Shown: piece after piece, positions 48,317 through 59,401 of the stretch
How positions within the stretch are numbered: the stretch's first letter is position 1
How the letters are laid out: each line of letters starts with the position of its first letter
Source: Monodelphis domestica
Taxonomy: Eukaryota; Chordata; Mammalia; Didelphimorphia; Didelphidae
Assembly: GCF_027887165.1 (NCBI RefSeq)
Contig: NC_077234.1
Span: forward strand, 162,372,877 to 162,436,876
Length of the DNA: 64,000 nt
Direction: 5' to 3'
Position numbers and translations under genes: made by a program
The notes under the pieces: generated by a model
What the model saw: the letters and a program-made list of their open reading frames with translations, nothing else
Told to the model about the DNA's origin: nothing
Databases searched by the model: none

Positions 48317-49018
48317 TCATGTAATGAATGGTTCACCATTCTTTTGCAAATCAGGAAGAAGTATAGCTGGATTTAATACATTACACCTCCTCAACTGGAT
48401 GTTCTCACTACCCAGGTGAATAATTTCATACTTAAAAATTGGTTGATCTGAATAAGCTTGAGTCTGAAATTTCCTCATTAGTGCTTCTATTTGATGTGAA
48501 TGATATACAGTCAACGGATATTCCAAAACTAAATCTGCTGACTTCTGGACTAACACTGCTGTAGCTGCTGCATCCCTTAGATGAGGAACTATACTAGCAG
48601 CTATTGGATCAAGCTGACAACTATAATATCCAATTGGAAGATAATTTTGTCTTAAAGTCTGTGTCAGTAAACCGGAAGCAATACCTTTAGTTTCATTGGC
48701 AAACAGTTGGAATGGTTTTGTATAGTCTGGGATACCCAAAGCTGGAGCAGATAAAATGGCTTCTTTAAGCTTACTTAAGGCTTGCGGTTGTTTAGGAATT
48801 AGTTTCAGAGTTTCTGGTTCTGTATCCCTGGTTAAATCTGTTAAACATTTTGTTAATTCACTATATCCAGGTATCCATTGTCTATAGAAACAAATTGTTC
48901 CAAGAATAGCTCTGAGTTTCTTTTTGGTCTTAGGAGCACTCAGTGTCTGGATATCTGCTATCATTTTCTGTGTGATACTTCTGTAACCCTCTGATAACAC
49001 AAAACCAAGATATTGCAC
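48317..49018 (-). pseudogene. Provirus pol: RT thumb and connection domains
   Basis: A frame of 233 codons starts directly after an in-frame TGA (49,019-49,021). It contains YLGFVLSEG, LRAILGTICFYRQWIPG and later LNPAILLP, all landmarks of the gammaretroviral RT region after the active site. The same frame continues the upstream RT palm frame, so the interruption is by stop codons and not by a shift. Confidence 0.8.
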
Positions 49019-49072
49019 TCAAGGCAAAACCCATTGTAATTTTGCATTGGAGATTTTATGCCCATGCTTATA

Positions 49073-49450
49073 TTATTCTAACAAAAGAATCTTGCTGCCT
49101 CTCAGACACACTTTAGCATTTGGGTATGCAAGGAGAATATCATCCACAAAATGTGCCAATTTACTTTCTTTGAATGTTAGATCTCTATTTAGAATTTGTG
49201 AAAATTGGCTCAGTGAATCGGTATAACTCTGAGGCAAATGAGTCCAGGTCTCCTTGCCTTTTTTTTCCCAGGTAAAAGCAAAGATCTTTTGAGAATCCTC
49301 ATGAATTGGAATTGAGAAAAAAGCTGTGCATAAATCAACCTCAGTGAAATATCTTGCCTGACTTAATATGGAAGAAATTATAGCAGCTGGACTTGGTACA
49401 ACAGGATGTGTTTTGATTATATAATCATTAACTGCTCTTAAATCCTTCAT
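49073..49450 (-). pseudogene. Provirus pol: RT palm/fingers with FVDD active-site motif
   Basis: A frame of 125 codons with DLRAVNDY, HPVVPSP, a DLCTAFFSI-type palm motif and HFVDDILLA. The active-site box reads FVDD (complement of 49,139-49,150), where the class usually has YVDD or YMDD. Two in-frame stops, TAA at 49,073-49,075 and TGA at 49,019-49,021, separate it from the thumb. Confidence 0.82.
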
Positions 49451-49600
49451 AAAATGATACCACTTTGAAATTTTAGTCTAACTTTGGCTTTTTGATTGAA
49501 AGAATAGGGGCATTGAAGAGAAGCAAGGTATCATCATCCTTTGTTGGATTGGAAATTCAGTAATTGGTCTTATACCTTCAATTGCTTCTTTAATCAAGGG

Positions 49601-50110
49601 TTATTGAGGTACACAAGGAACTGGTCCTTTCTTAGTCCTCACCCTTACTGGAGTAGCTGATTTCAGTAGACCTACATCTGTGGAAGTCTTCGACCAAAGA
49701 TCTTCAGGGATATCCTTAGGTATAGGATAGATTGAATCTAAGTCACCCTCTGTACTGACTGAATCTAAGCTTAGCAGTGGAAAAGCTCTTAGAGATTTTT
49801 CTGGTAGATGTAATGAGATCTCACCAGTATCAGTACATTGGATTGTTGCTCTTAATTTACATGGTAAATCTCTGCCTAAAAGATTCATTGGATAGTCTGC
49901 CATACAAAGAAATGCATGTTCCACAGATAATGGACCTAAAGTAATCAATTTAGGTTGTGATTTTGCTATTCTTTGTGGTTTACCAGTAGCTTTTATAATT
50001 TCCATTGTACCAACAGCTCTACAATTCTTAGGAAGACTTTGCAAAACTGATTTACTGGCTCCAGTATCAATCAGAAGATCATAAATCTGGTCTCCAATAG
50101 TTACAGACAC
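49601..50110 (-). pseudogene. Provirus protease region
   Basis: A frame of 169 codons with LIDTGAS (residues 13-19, complement of 50,054-50,074), the aspartic protease active site, and LLGRDL about 60 residues later, the second conserved motif of retroviral proteases. It runs on toward the start of RT (PVRVRTKKGPVP). Separated from gag and RT by stops and shifts. Confidence 0.8.
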
Positions 50111-50703
50111 ATATGGTTTGGTGGTTGGAATGTTTCCAACACTGGTGCAAGCACAGTAACATCAGTACAAAACTCAGTAATTTCTTGTCCGTTCCAAATT
50201 TACATCTGCTTGAATTGCATGATATTCTCAGGATTTCACATTTTTAACACCATCATCAGGTTTTTCATTACTCTCATTGGTCCTTATAATATCTGCCTTG
50301 GTATCATTGCTCTCATTAAAATCACATTATCATTATCCAATTTATATTCTTCATTATTTTCCATTATTTCACAATTATTAGAATTTTCAAATAATTTTAC
50401 ATTACAATTTTATTTTTCCTTACAATTATTAACACTAATTACATTATCCCTTATTTCAGTCACATTTATAACTTCATTAACCTTATCACCATTTCCCCTT
50501 GATTGTTCAAATAGAGAAGAACTCTGGGTACACCTTCATAATGAACATGCCCCTTTGTTCTGATCACCCTTATCTACTTGACTGTATTTGGGTCTTGCTC
50601 CAGATTTAATCCACTCCTGCATAGTGTTTAAATCTGGTGCTTGAGCCCCCTGACAGCAAGCATTTTGTCAAGTGTTAACATTATTTCTCCTTTGGTAATT
50701 GTT

Positions 50704-51171
50704 CTAATTATCATAATTATTATTATTGCAATTATGTCTATTGTACCCTCCATTTCTGTTTAATTGCCTTGAAAATTGCCCTCTGTTCCTACAGTCCCTG
50801 ACCAAATGTCCAACATGATTACACAAGAAACCACTCTGGAGTCCAGATCTCCTTTTCCTAAGCTTGTATTGGTTGCTCGGTTGCACAGATTTTAGAGCTG
50901 CCACAGCCTTTACTTCCTTTATTTTTCTGTCCCTTGCTTTATTTTCTGCATCCCTCAATTTCTTTTTTAAATCCTCTATTACTGTGTCCCTTTCATCATA
51001 TTTATTATCATTGTCAATACACAAATGTGTTGCCTTTCTCCTTAATTCTTCTAGTCCCATTTCTTCCCAATCATGGCAATTATTCCTAAAGAATAATTTA
51101 ATTTTAGGGATTACATTTCTTACAAATGTCCTCTTAATACGAGCAATTGTGCCTTCTTCTAAAACATCCAT
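50704..51171 (-). pseudogene. Provirus gag: nucleocapsid region with a defective zinc knuckle
   Basis: A frame of 155 codons has a charged, helix-prone stretch (DLKKKLRDAENKARDRKIK) and then FLCNHVGHLVRDC. The C-x2-C-x4-H-x4-C knuckle lacks its first Cys: the codon at complement 50,830-50,832 is GGT (Gly). A basic, Asn-rich tail follows. One knuckle is the gammaretroviral arrangement. Confidence 0.78.
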
Positions 51172-51392
51172 GCCTAATAAAATTTATGCTGCTTCTGTAA
51201 CTCTCTCCAGAAAATTTGTAGGTGTTTAATTTATTTTTTGTTTAATATTCTCAAATTTAGACTAGGCATTAGATCTTTTAGTGTGTCTCTTCATCATGTC
51301 CATAATTGACTTTCTGGCCTCTTTCATCAATTCATAATCAGTTTTATTGTTCAAGTTTCTGGCCATGGGATCAATAATGGATCATTTCTTGT

Positions 51393-51623
51393 CTAATCAA
51401 TGAACTTATTTCTTTCTCTTTTTGTTAATTCTTTCATCAATAAATAAAAATCACCATAATCAGGGTCAAAAATGTCTTTAGCCCTTTGCAATTCCCTTAC
51501 AACCTTATTAGGTTCTTCTGTAAATGATGGGGTCCTATGTTTAATTGATTCCAAATTCTCTGATGTGAACAATTTGTGAATTTTGACTTTGTATATTTCA
51601 CCATCAGTTACAATAGGAATATC
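51393..51623 (-). pseudogene. Provirus gag: capsid-region fragment
   Basis: From the hAT junction the frame reads IPIVTDGEIYKVKIHKLF and ends FYLLMKELTKRERNKFID, a gag capsid-like stretch. The first 19 residues of the open frame here come from the hAT element and are not gag. Confidence 0.65.
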
Positions 51624-51631
51624 CCTTAATG

Positions 51632-52123
51632 TAGGGGTCCCCAAACTATGGCCCATGGGCCACATGCAGCTCCCTGAGGCCATTTATCCGGCCCCTACCA
51701 CCCTTCCAGAAAGGGCACCTCTTTCATTGGTGGTCAGTGAGAGGAGCACTGTATGTGGCAGCGCCACAAAGCGCAGTGTTGCTCACATACAGTACTGCTT
51801 CTGGTGACATAATCCTTTGTGTGGTGCCTTGTTTCGAGAGTAAATGAACAAGAATGAGGCACTGCACAAAGGAGACATCAGTATGGTGAGCGGTGATCTG
51901 GGGGAGGGGATTCCACACTTGTGTATACTGCAGCCCGGTATAGTGGTAGCGGCGAGGGGCCTGTGCAAGGTGTGACAGGGCCATCACAGCTAGCACTGCA
52001 GCCTCCACTATCCCAGACAGTATACAGATTTGTACATAGTTGTTTTTTTTTTAATAGTCTGGCCCTCCAACAGTCTGAGGGACAGTGAACTGGCTCCCTG
52101 TGTAAAAAGTTTGGGGACTCCTG
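51632..52123 (+). mobile_element. Non-autonomous hAT element (492 bp) inserted in proviral gag
   Basis: Termini TAGGGGTCCCCAAACT and, inverted at the right end, CAGGAGTCCCCAAACT are 16-bp imperfect terminal inverted repeats of the hAT-Charlie type. The 8-bp target CCTTAATG is repeated exactly at 51,624-51,631 and 52,124-52,131. Inside there is no transposase, so it was mobilised in trans. By eye it resembles the OposCharlie group known from opossum, but the exact family needs a library match. Confidence 0.92.
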
Positions 52124-52125
52124 CC

Positions 52126-52345
52126 TTAATGGAACAAGGATGCTTGATTTTTATTGAATTCTGCCTCTTCCCATTGTAATCTAGTCAAATTCTTAATTTT
52201 CCCATCATTATTTCCTTTATTAACCTCATTATCCTTTAAATCATTTCTGAAATCATTTGTTAAAAACATCCTGTCTTTCATGCATGACTCCATTGCCTCC
52301 ATCTTTTCCTTCATAATTATAATCATTTGCTTTATCTCAGAGTCT
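52126..52345 (-). pseudogene. Provirus gag: region upstream of the hAT insertion
   Basis: A Lys/Glu/Asn-rich - strand frame (66 codons) lies directly upstream, in proviral order, of the hAT target site. It is in a different register from the gag frame on the far side, so a frameshift exists in addition to the insertion. The 5' end of the provirus is lost near here. Confidence 0.5.
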
Positions 52346-52359
52346 TTAGTAATCCACTG

Positions 52360-53555
52360 ATTTATATATGTGTGTGTGTGTATATATATATAAACACAAG
52401 TTTATTAGCTAAAGGGACAAGGGGAGATCAGGAACCAACTTACTACCATCCCACCCAGATATTAACATAACGAAGTTTTCTAATCTAAACTTAACAAACA
52501 TGTCTAAAAATAAGTCATCAATGAACTTGTGAACCAAAGATTTTTTAATTAGTCAAATTAGAACCATACAGTATTCATTTTCTAAAAGTTTTGCTTTTGT
52601 GAATTTTTATCTTCATTTTTTATCCCAGGAGTAATTATAATTAAAAGCCTAATGAGCTTGTGATATTTTTTAGGTGAGATAATTTTTGCTTTTAACCTTT
52701 ATTGAATTTAGTGGATTTAGTACTTCAAGAAAAAAAGTGGGTGGGGTTTTTTTGTTGTTGTTGTTACAGAGGTAGACAATTTCTTAAAATTTTATTGACT
52801 GTAGTTTTAAAGTATCTGTGTTAATGTCCTAAATATTATTTTTTGGAGATAGATGGTTTTCTGTGGCATTTTGTAAAGGTATTTTAATTATCAAAATTCA
52901 TGATGATATTGTCCTGATAATCTGATTTCCATATCTTCATAAATTATAAAATTTATCAGCTAGGTTAAACAATTTTTTAAAGCATGCCTCTAAACTAGAA
53001 ATGAATACAGTTAGGAAATTGCTCTTAACTTTTTTTTTCAACTTGCCCATTCAGAAAAATTTGCCAGATCTAGAACTAACATCATACATCACAGTTTTGT
53101 TTCCCCTTTTGCCTTGTCTGTTGCAGCTAAGATGTTATAAAACTAGCATTGTATTTGCACTTTAATACCTGGAGTTTGAGTGTTGGCTCTGTCACCTACT
53201 CTGGGTAAGTTAGTAAAGAAGCTCTGTGATTTCATTGGTATGGGTACTCTCATGTCTTAAATGATCTTCATGAGTGACAGCCATAAAAATGTCATCTTCA
53301 CCTACTAGGTAGCTTAGGTGATTAGAAAAGCCTCTCTAAGATTGTCAATAACACAAGGACAACAAAACAAGAATCCATCCCTTGGACTTTCAAACTTGGT
53401 ATAAGTCCTGCCAAAGTAGAACTTCAGTGAAGAATTATGAAGAAGTGTTTAGGTATAGTTATTTACATTGGAGATAATTTGGAACCTTCATATTTAAGGG
53501 TATTCTACCTCAGTGCTCAATATAAGAAAATGGCAGTTAATAAAATGATATTGGG
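52360..53555. other. Intronic DNA flanking the provirus
   Basis: Begins with a (TG)n(TA)n run at about 52,367-52,392. No LTR like those at 43-44 kb is seen here. AT-rich, no gene. Confidence 0.5.
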
Positions 53556-53559
53556 AAAA

Positions 53560-53705
53560 GTCATAGTCTCAGATTTAGAGCTGAAAAGGACCTTAGAGGT
53601 CATTTAGTTGAATCATCTCATTTTAAAGATAAAGTAACTGAGCCCAAGAAGATTACTTGCCCAGGGGCACATGTTCCTAGTGGAATTGATATTTTAGTAA
53701 TCTAT
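53560..53705 (-). mobile_element. MIR-like SINE fragment
   Basis: 'gagctgaaaaggaccttagaggtcatttagttgaatcatctcattttaaagataaagtaactgagccc' is the same class of text as at 16.1 and 37.2 kb. Confidence 0.5.
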
Positions 53706-53724
53706 CCAGCAATTGAATGATATA

Positions 53725-53930
53725 TGGAGGGGCAACAAGATGTCTCTGTGTATATAGACTATCAAGACTAAAGATGGGAGGTCCTCGGTTTAAATCTGAC
53801 CATACACTTGTGACTGTGGTTGGGAAAGTTGCTTAAACTCCAATTGCCTAGCCCTTATTGCTCTTCTGCCTTGGAACTCATACTTACTATTGATTACAGA
53901 ACAGAAGGTAAGCTTATCAAATTAAAAAAA
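53725..53930 (+). mobile_element. SINE1_MD/WSINE-type SINE, diverged
   Basis: 'ctaaagatgggaggtcctcggtttaaatctgacc', 'ccaattgcctagcccttattgctcttctgccttggaactcatac' and 'agaacagaaggtaag' keep the full SINE order with many substitutions. Confidence 0.65.
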
Positions 53931-54054
53931 GAAAAAGAAAGCAAGCTAGATGGTAGGTATAATTAGGGTGCACAATGAGCTGTGCATGAGAAACAGCTTA
54001 AAAGGCACCTTCAAGAATATTCATGGTAGGAATCAGAGGCTAGATACTGAGATA

Positions 54055-54180
54055 GTATGGCATAATGGGTAGAGTGCAGGATCTGAAGTAAGGAAGAACG
54101 GGGTTTCAGTCTTGCTTCAGACACCTAGTAATGCAGGGCAATTCACTTATCTGAAATTAAATTTTCTCATCTTTAATCAG
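54055..54180 (+). mobile_element. MAR1-like SINE fragment
   Basis: 'gtagagtgcaggatctgaagtaaggaagaacggggtttcagtcttgcttcagacacc' follows the head of MAR1 type SINEs; it is cut short. Confidence 0.5.
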
Positions 54181-54616
54181 TCATACAGTCAGTGAGCACT
54201 TTTTGAGCATCAGGTATATGCCAGGCATGATTTTAGGTTCTGTGATTTCAGAGAAAAATAAAAGAGTATTTGCCCCTTTAGGAATTTATAATGCTATGAA
54301 GAGGAGGGGTGGGGGAAGGGAAGACATCTACATTAATATAATCTAAATAAGTAAAAGTTAAATTTTGGGAAGAGAACACTAGCAGCTAGTGCAGCCATGA
54401 AGACTTCTTGCAGAAGTTGACACAAGCTATTTCAAAAAAAGTAGTTCTAAGAGTTGGAGATGAAGTGATTTGCAATGCAGGTTTTCAGTGAGTTGGATGA
54501 ATCTTCCTTCTATTGAGAACCTGAACAAAAATGGCATGGAACTAGTTAAAAAAATAAATCATCTGTTGATATCCGTCTTTTTACATTTCCTTAGTTTACA
54601 AATACCCCCCCCCCCC

Positions 54617-54816
54617 TTTTTTAAGCCCTTACCTTCTGTCTTAGAGTCAATACTGTGTGTTGGCTCCAAGGCAGAAGAGTGGTAAGGGCTAGGCAATGGG
54701 GGTCAAGTGACTTGCCCAGGGTCACACAGCTGGGAAGTGTCTAAGGCCAGATTTGAACCTAGGACCTCCCATCTCTAGGCCTAGCTCTCAATCCACTGAG
54801 CTACCCAGCTGCCCCA
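54617..54816 (-). mobile_element. SINE1_MD/WSINE-type SINE, well preserved
   Basis: An antisense copy from 'ttttttaagcccttaccttctgtcttagagtc' to 'ctgagctacccagctgcccca', differing little from the copies at 14.3 and 41.8 kb. Preceded by a C-run of 14. Confidence 0.9.
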
Positions 54817-55499
54817 CCCCCTTTTTTTTGCATTTAATAGAGCCATTTATGTTCCAAGAAGAGTTATAGTTTTAGATAATGAAACAGTATGGTGGCATTG
54901 ACTCTCTTTGGCTAAACCCAAAGAGTAATCATTAGCATTTAGATGTCTTCTCCCCAGGTTTGTCTGCCTGCCATTATACTCTTATCAGTGACTTAGATAA
55001 ATGCATATTTAAACATATGTGCAAATCTCAAAGCTGGGAGGAATAGTTAACATACAGCATGACAGATCAGGTTCCAAAGTGATCTTGACAGGCTAAAGCA
55101 TTAGGGCTAAATCTAATAAGATGAAATTCAGCAGGGATATATACATGTAAAATTTTAAGTTTTGATTAAAAAAATAGTTTCACAACTACAAAATGAGGGC
55201 AGTAATCATGGTTTGAAAGCAGTTTCTTCATCAGAAAAAGATCTAGGGATTTTAGTAGCCTTCAAGCTTAGTGAGAGGCAGCAGTATTATTTGGCAAGTA
55301 AGAAATCTGATGAGAGAGCCGATGTCTGAGCCTACGGAGATAATGGTCCAGCTCTTCCACCCTAGTCAGTCCATACCCACTGATAGCGTGTTTTGTTCTA
55401 GAAAGAACATTGATAAGTTGTGGAGTGGTCAGAGGGAGAAAATGACATCAATAGCTGACATTTACATTGTGACCCAATGTTTGCAAAAGCCTTCAAAAT

Positions 55500-55690
55500 A
55501 CATTATTTCATTTTATTTTTATAACAATCTGAAAAGATAGGGGTGATCACTTCCATTTTATAGACAAGGAAACTGAGGCCCAGTGAGATCACGTGACATG
55601 CTCAGGATCCCACTACTCCTCAATATGTAAGACACAATTTAAATACAAGTCTTTTTGGCTCCACATTCATCTCTGTTTATGCTGTCAGGT
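55500..55690 (-). mobile_element. MIR-like SINE fragment
   Basis: 'cattttatagacaaggaaactgaggcccagtgagatcacgtgacatgctcaggatcccac' is the antisense core of MIR/THER1. Confidence 0.6.
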
Positions 55691-56139
55691 TTCTTCAGAA
55701 TGGCAAAGAACATTAAGTTCACAGCATACAATGATCAGTTATAGGAATTGGGCATGTTGAACCTGGAGAAAGGAAGACTTAGGAGCAACACGATCGCTGT
55801 CTTCAGGTATCATAGGGCTGCCAGGTAGAAGAGGGGTTACGCTTACTCTGCTACCTCTCAGAGAATGAGAGTAGGAGTAATGGGGAAGTTACATTATCCA
55901 AAAATGAGAAGCCTTGGGTAAAGGTTCTAGGTTCCTCCTCACTGTGATAGATGCTCCAGCAAAGATTGTAATACCACTTGATGTGGAGAAAATGGGAATT
56001 CCTGGTTTTGGTGACTTCTTGGGGGCCCTTACAACTTTCAGAATTGTTCATTCTCCAAAGGTGTGCATGGGTTATCTGCATTTACAGAACAATCAGGATC
56101 ATAGGTAGAGAGCTGCAAGGGCACCATTCTCCCCCTCCA

Positions 56140-56260
56140 CAATTTTGCAGATGAGGAAGATGAGGCTCAAAAGAAGTTAATGACTTGTCTAGGGTCATAT
56201 AGGTAGTAAGCATTTGAACTCAGGTCTTCTTAACTCCCATTTCAGTGCAGTATGGAATTG
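56140..56260 (-). mobile_element. MIR-like SINE fragment
   Basis: 'cagatgaggaagatgaggctcaaaagaagttaatgacttgtctagggtcatataggtagtaagc' and 'ggtcttcttaactcccatttcagtgc'. Confidence 0.6.
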
Positions 56261-56384
56261 GTAAGATCTTAGAGCCATCAAATAAATTCCATAATAATGT
56301 TAATGTAAATAGTAGCTAGTCTCAGAGGAATGAACTAGCTGGAGGGTCCAGGGAAGACTCCTTACAGAAGGCAGGACTTGATTG

Positions 56385-56500
56385 GATCGTAAGCTCTTTG
56401 AGGGCAGGAACTGTCTTTTGCCTCTTTTCATATCCCTATTGCTTGGCACAGCGCCTGGCACAAGGCACTTAATGAATGTTTATTGACTGCTTGGAAGAAG
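56385..56500 (+). mobile_element. L2-type LINE 3' tail
   Basis: 'cgtaagctctttgagggcaggaactgtcttttgcctcttttcatatccctattgcttggcacagcgcctggcacaaggcacttaatgaatg' is a clear L2 3' end. Confidence 0.75.
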
Positions 56501-56504
56501 AAGA

Positions 56505-57500
56505 ATGAGGTTACTATTCCACAAAATAACTAATCTGCTGTTAATGAAACTCTTACCACTGAAATTAGGCTGATCCTTGAATAACAGTCACAGTTTGCCA
56601 CAGTGACCAAACTCAGCTTGCTAGGTAGGTCTCTTCTCAGTTTGATAGAACTTGTTAGGATTGACATTCTACTGACATAGCCTTTGAAAACCCAGAGTCA
56701 CACACACACCCCAATGAGAATTTGGACTAGGATTTTGGTGGAGCAATATTAATAGTAATAATTTTCAGTAAGCTGTCAAAAGAGTATAATAGCTAATATC
56801 ATTCAGCTGTAGATGACCTAAATGTAGTTACCAAGAATAAATTAGCAAGTTATTATTATTGACACATAGGTGTAGGATTTAAAGTTAATTTGTAATACTT
56901 CAAGTATTATATTTTATAAAGTTTATTATCTAACAAAACAGAACCACATGACTAAGTTTTTTCTTCCTGCTTAAAAATCCCCCTCCACCAAAGTCACAAC
57001 AGGAAGGAAAGAGGGAGAGAGATGGACCTCCACCCAATTTATAACCTCTCTACGTCAGATGTAATGACAGGAAGTGAGTAGGCTCCTGGGAATCTTTGCT
57101 GGGGATTGTAGTTTTTAGGTAACAGATTCTAATTACACAATCATCTTTATAACACATTTGAATCATTGTTAATAGATGTTTAACTCTCATTTTGAGTTGA
57201 CTATTGAGATTGAGGGGGAATTAACATATAATGAGATTTATTTTTATAATTTAGGAAGTTTTATTGGAAATAGAACAGACATTTGATTTTTTTAGTGCTA
57301 AGTACTTATTATTAAAATAATATAGATTTTACAAATTCTTCTATTGACCTACTACAAAACAACTTGCAGATATTCATTAAGTCAAAGTGTTGGAAGTACC
57401 TGACCACTTGGTTTTAAAAAATAATTTGTTTAATGTAGCTAAGCAGATTAGTTTGAAACAAAAACATCTGATTTTTCTTTATAACTTTTTGTTAATTCAT
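56505..57500. other. Intron end before exon 2
   Basis: No element assigned. A block at about 56,950-57,125 with 'ctacgtcagatgtaatgacaggaagtgag' and 'ggggattgtagttttta' might be an LTR remnant, but nothing confirms it. Confidence 0.35.
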
Positions 57501-57523
57501 GGTGTGTATTTGTTTCTTCATAG

Positions 57524-57761
57524 GTATGAGAAGGTACCAGTGATCTTGGTTGGGAACAAAGTGGACCTGGAAAGTGAGAGAGAAGTTTCATCAAATGAGG
57601 GAAGAGCTTTGGCTGAAGAATGGGGTTGTCCCTTTATGGAGACATCTGCTAAAAGTAAAACAATGGTGGATGAGCTCTTTGCCGAAATTGTTAGACAAAT
57701 GAACTATGCTGCTCAGCCAGACAAAGATGATCCATGCTGTTCTGCGTGTAACATACAATAG
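57524..57761 (+). CDS. RAP2A: RAP2A coding exon 2 (residues 105-183, prenylated C terminus)
   Basis: This is the second and last coding exon. It follows a pyrimidine-rich tract and an AG acceptor at 57522-57523, and its first base completes Arg105. It encodes the guanine-specificity motif NKVD (residues 116-119), the SAK motif (146-148) and a C terminus ending CCSACNIQ. In the Rap2A family Cys176 and Cys177 are palmitoylation sites and Cys180 in the CNIQ box is farnesylated. The stop is TAG at 57759-57761. The joined CDS is 552 nt, giving 183 residues, the usual Rap2A length; the CNIQ tail distinguishes RAP2A from RAP2B and RAP2C. Residue 129 is Asn, where I recall Ser in human. Open reading frame continues about 137 nt into the intron, but that part does not resemble Rap and lies before the acceptor. 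Confidence 0.97.
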
Positions 57762-59401
57762 CATTTAAAATATGGACATATCCTGGACATGGTTTACTCA
57801 ACTTTTGTAGGTGGTAAAATCCTGACTGCTTTACTACCCAATTTGCAAGGATGTGTGAAATGAATCTACATGAAGTTACAGTACTTATTCAGAGCTAAGC
57901 AGTGATTGTCAATCAGTGTCTCTGAATACATTTAGGTTCAGTAACGACATTTTTACTACCATCCTTGGTCTCCCTTATGTACCTGCAACTAGCTGGCATA
58001 GCTGGTTAATCTACAGGGTGATCTCATTTGAAAGCTATGTTGGCATTGTCCCAGAAAATAGCAACCATTGCATAAATTAGAAATATCCTTGAGGGAGAAA
58101 TGAGAAGACCTGCAGTGATCATTCACAATTGAAATATTTGTTCTATTTTTGTTTTTGTTTCTTAAAGGGAGAAATCATACATGAATATGGAATTTTAGGA
58201 CTTATAGTGCTTCTGGCCAAGTTAACTCAGACAAGTAAAGCAGGATCAACCATACTACTGACAGCATTACAGGGAGACATTCTCTAACAAGGCTGGCAGA
58301 TTATTTCAAAATTTGTTTGCAAAATCAATGCTGTTAGTTGTATATTTTATCCTAGTCTGTGACATGGAACTCATTGCATCAGTCCTTGAAAACGAAGAGA
58401 TCTGAACAGGTTGTGGAAAATGCAGTTTGGTTTTATAATGTGTTAAATCATCTGCTTTGCTACTGAAAATGGAAGATCTCTTCAGGTTTTGTTCAGACAA
58501 AAGATAAGCAAACATACCTCTGTTTACAAAGCAGGAAATGTCTATCACTTTACTGAACATGGAGGAAGCAACTATGATGAAAAGAAATTGCTTAGCCTTA
58601 CTAACAAGGAGCATTTTAGTAGATTAACTAGTACCATCTTGTAAGGAAAATGAAGCCATGTTGCATCCAGATGTTCCCATTTGCAGAAACCTCATGGGAC
58701 AGTACAAACATTCTGCATTTTTAAGTTTGTTAAGACAACAAATTCCTTTTTGCCTTTAAGGGCTATGGTTTTTGGTGTGATCCCAAGCTAACTTTCTTTC
58801 AAAATCAAGTTTGCTATTTCAGAGCTTTAATGTTGACATTTTAAAAAATTGAATGACCATGTGAAACAATTCTGGCTTAAAAGTAGGATATAAGTTATAG
58901 GATAATGAGTAAGGGATGAAAGACCTTTTATCTCTAATTTTCCTGATGTACTATACAACGATTCTCCGGCAACAGTTTTGCCCTGATTACTGAAGTGGCA
59001 AATAGAGAGGGAGTGAATATTTTGTTTTGAAAAGGTGCTCAAGCTTTGACATTTTTAGTTTTCATAGCTGTGAAGTATTTATCATTTGCATGACTAATGG
59101 CACAGAAATACCTTTTCAGAGTTTTACAATGAGATGTAGATGATTTATCAGTTTTAAGCTTCAGAGTTTTAAATGCTGAAGAGACTATCTTGTGTCAGAC
59201 CTCAGTAGATAAATTTGGCCTTCAAAACTGCAAAATCACTGAGCCTGTGGTCTACCTGCCACCCTGCATTTTATTGGTGTCACAATCTCATGCAGTAACT
59301 ATTATCTTTTGTTAGGTAATTGAGAGGATGTGTGCTTGTATGCGTGCATATGTATGCTGGTTGCCTTCCTGATCTGGCACAAGTTAAGAGACACTAGCCT
59401 C

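Larger units (their letters stand above)
43805..52360 (-). mobile_element. Decayed gammaretrovirus-like endogenous provirus (class I ERV)
   Basis: Read on the - strand, the order is gag, protease, RT, RNase H, integrase, a non-coding stretch and a 3' LTR. The single gag zinc knuckle and the RT and integrase signatures fit class I. There are frame changes and stops in every gene and no env-like frame between 44.25 and 46.6 kb. I found no 5' LTR beyond 52.36 kb, where an AT/GT repeat begins. The proviral insertion contains no SINE copies, although SINEs are common on both sides, which suggests it is younger than the surrounding intron. Confidence 0.75.
10101..57523 (+). other. RAP2A: RAP2A intron, 47,423 bp, phase 2
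   Basis: The boundaries are seen directly as GT at 10101 and AG at 57522-57523, and they join two Rap2 fragments without loss or gain of residues. The intron is AT-rich and filled with interspersed repeats on both strands, including an antisense provirus. I found no other convincing exon in it. A cryptic alternative exon cannot be excluded without transcript data. Confidence 0.93.

Noticed and set aside
51724..52008. 94-codon - strand frame inside the hAT element, considered as a transposase remnant
   Set aside because: It has none of the hAT transposase landmarks I would recognise, and 492 bp with terminal repeats fits a non-autonomous element.
52360..53555. Search for a 5' LTR of the antisense provirus
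   Set aside because: No sequence similar to the LTRs at 43-44 kb was seen; the provirus seems to be cut at the AT/GT repeat.
57387..57523. Open frame extending RAP2A exon 2 upstream from an ATG at 57387
   Set aside because: The 45 or so extra residues do not resemble Rap proteins and lie upstream of a good polypyrimidine tract and AG acceptor; joining at 57524 gives an exact Rap2A.
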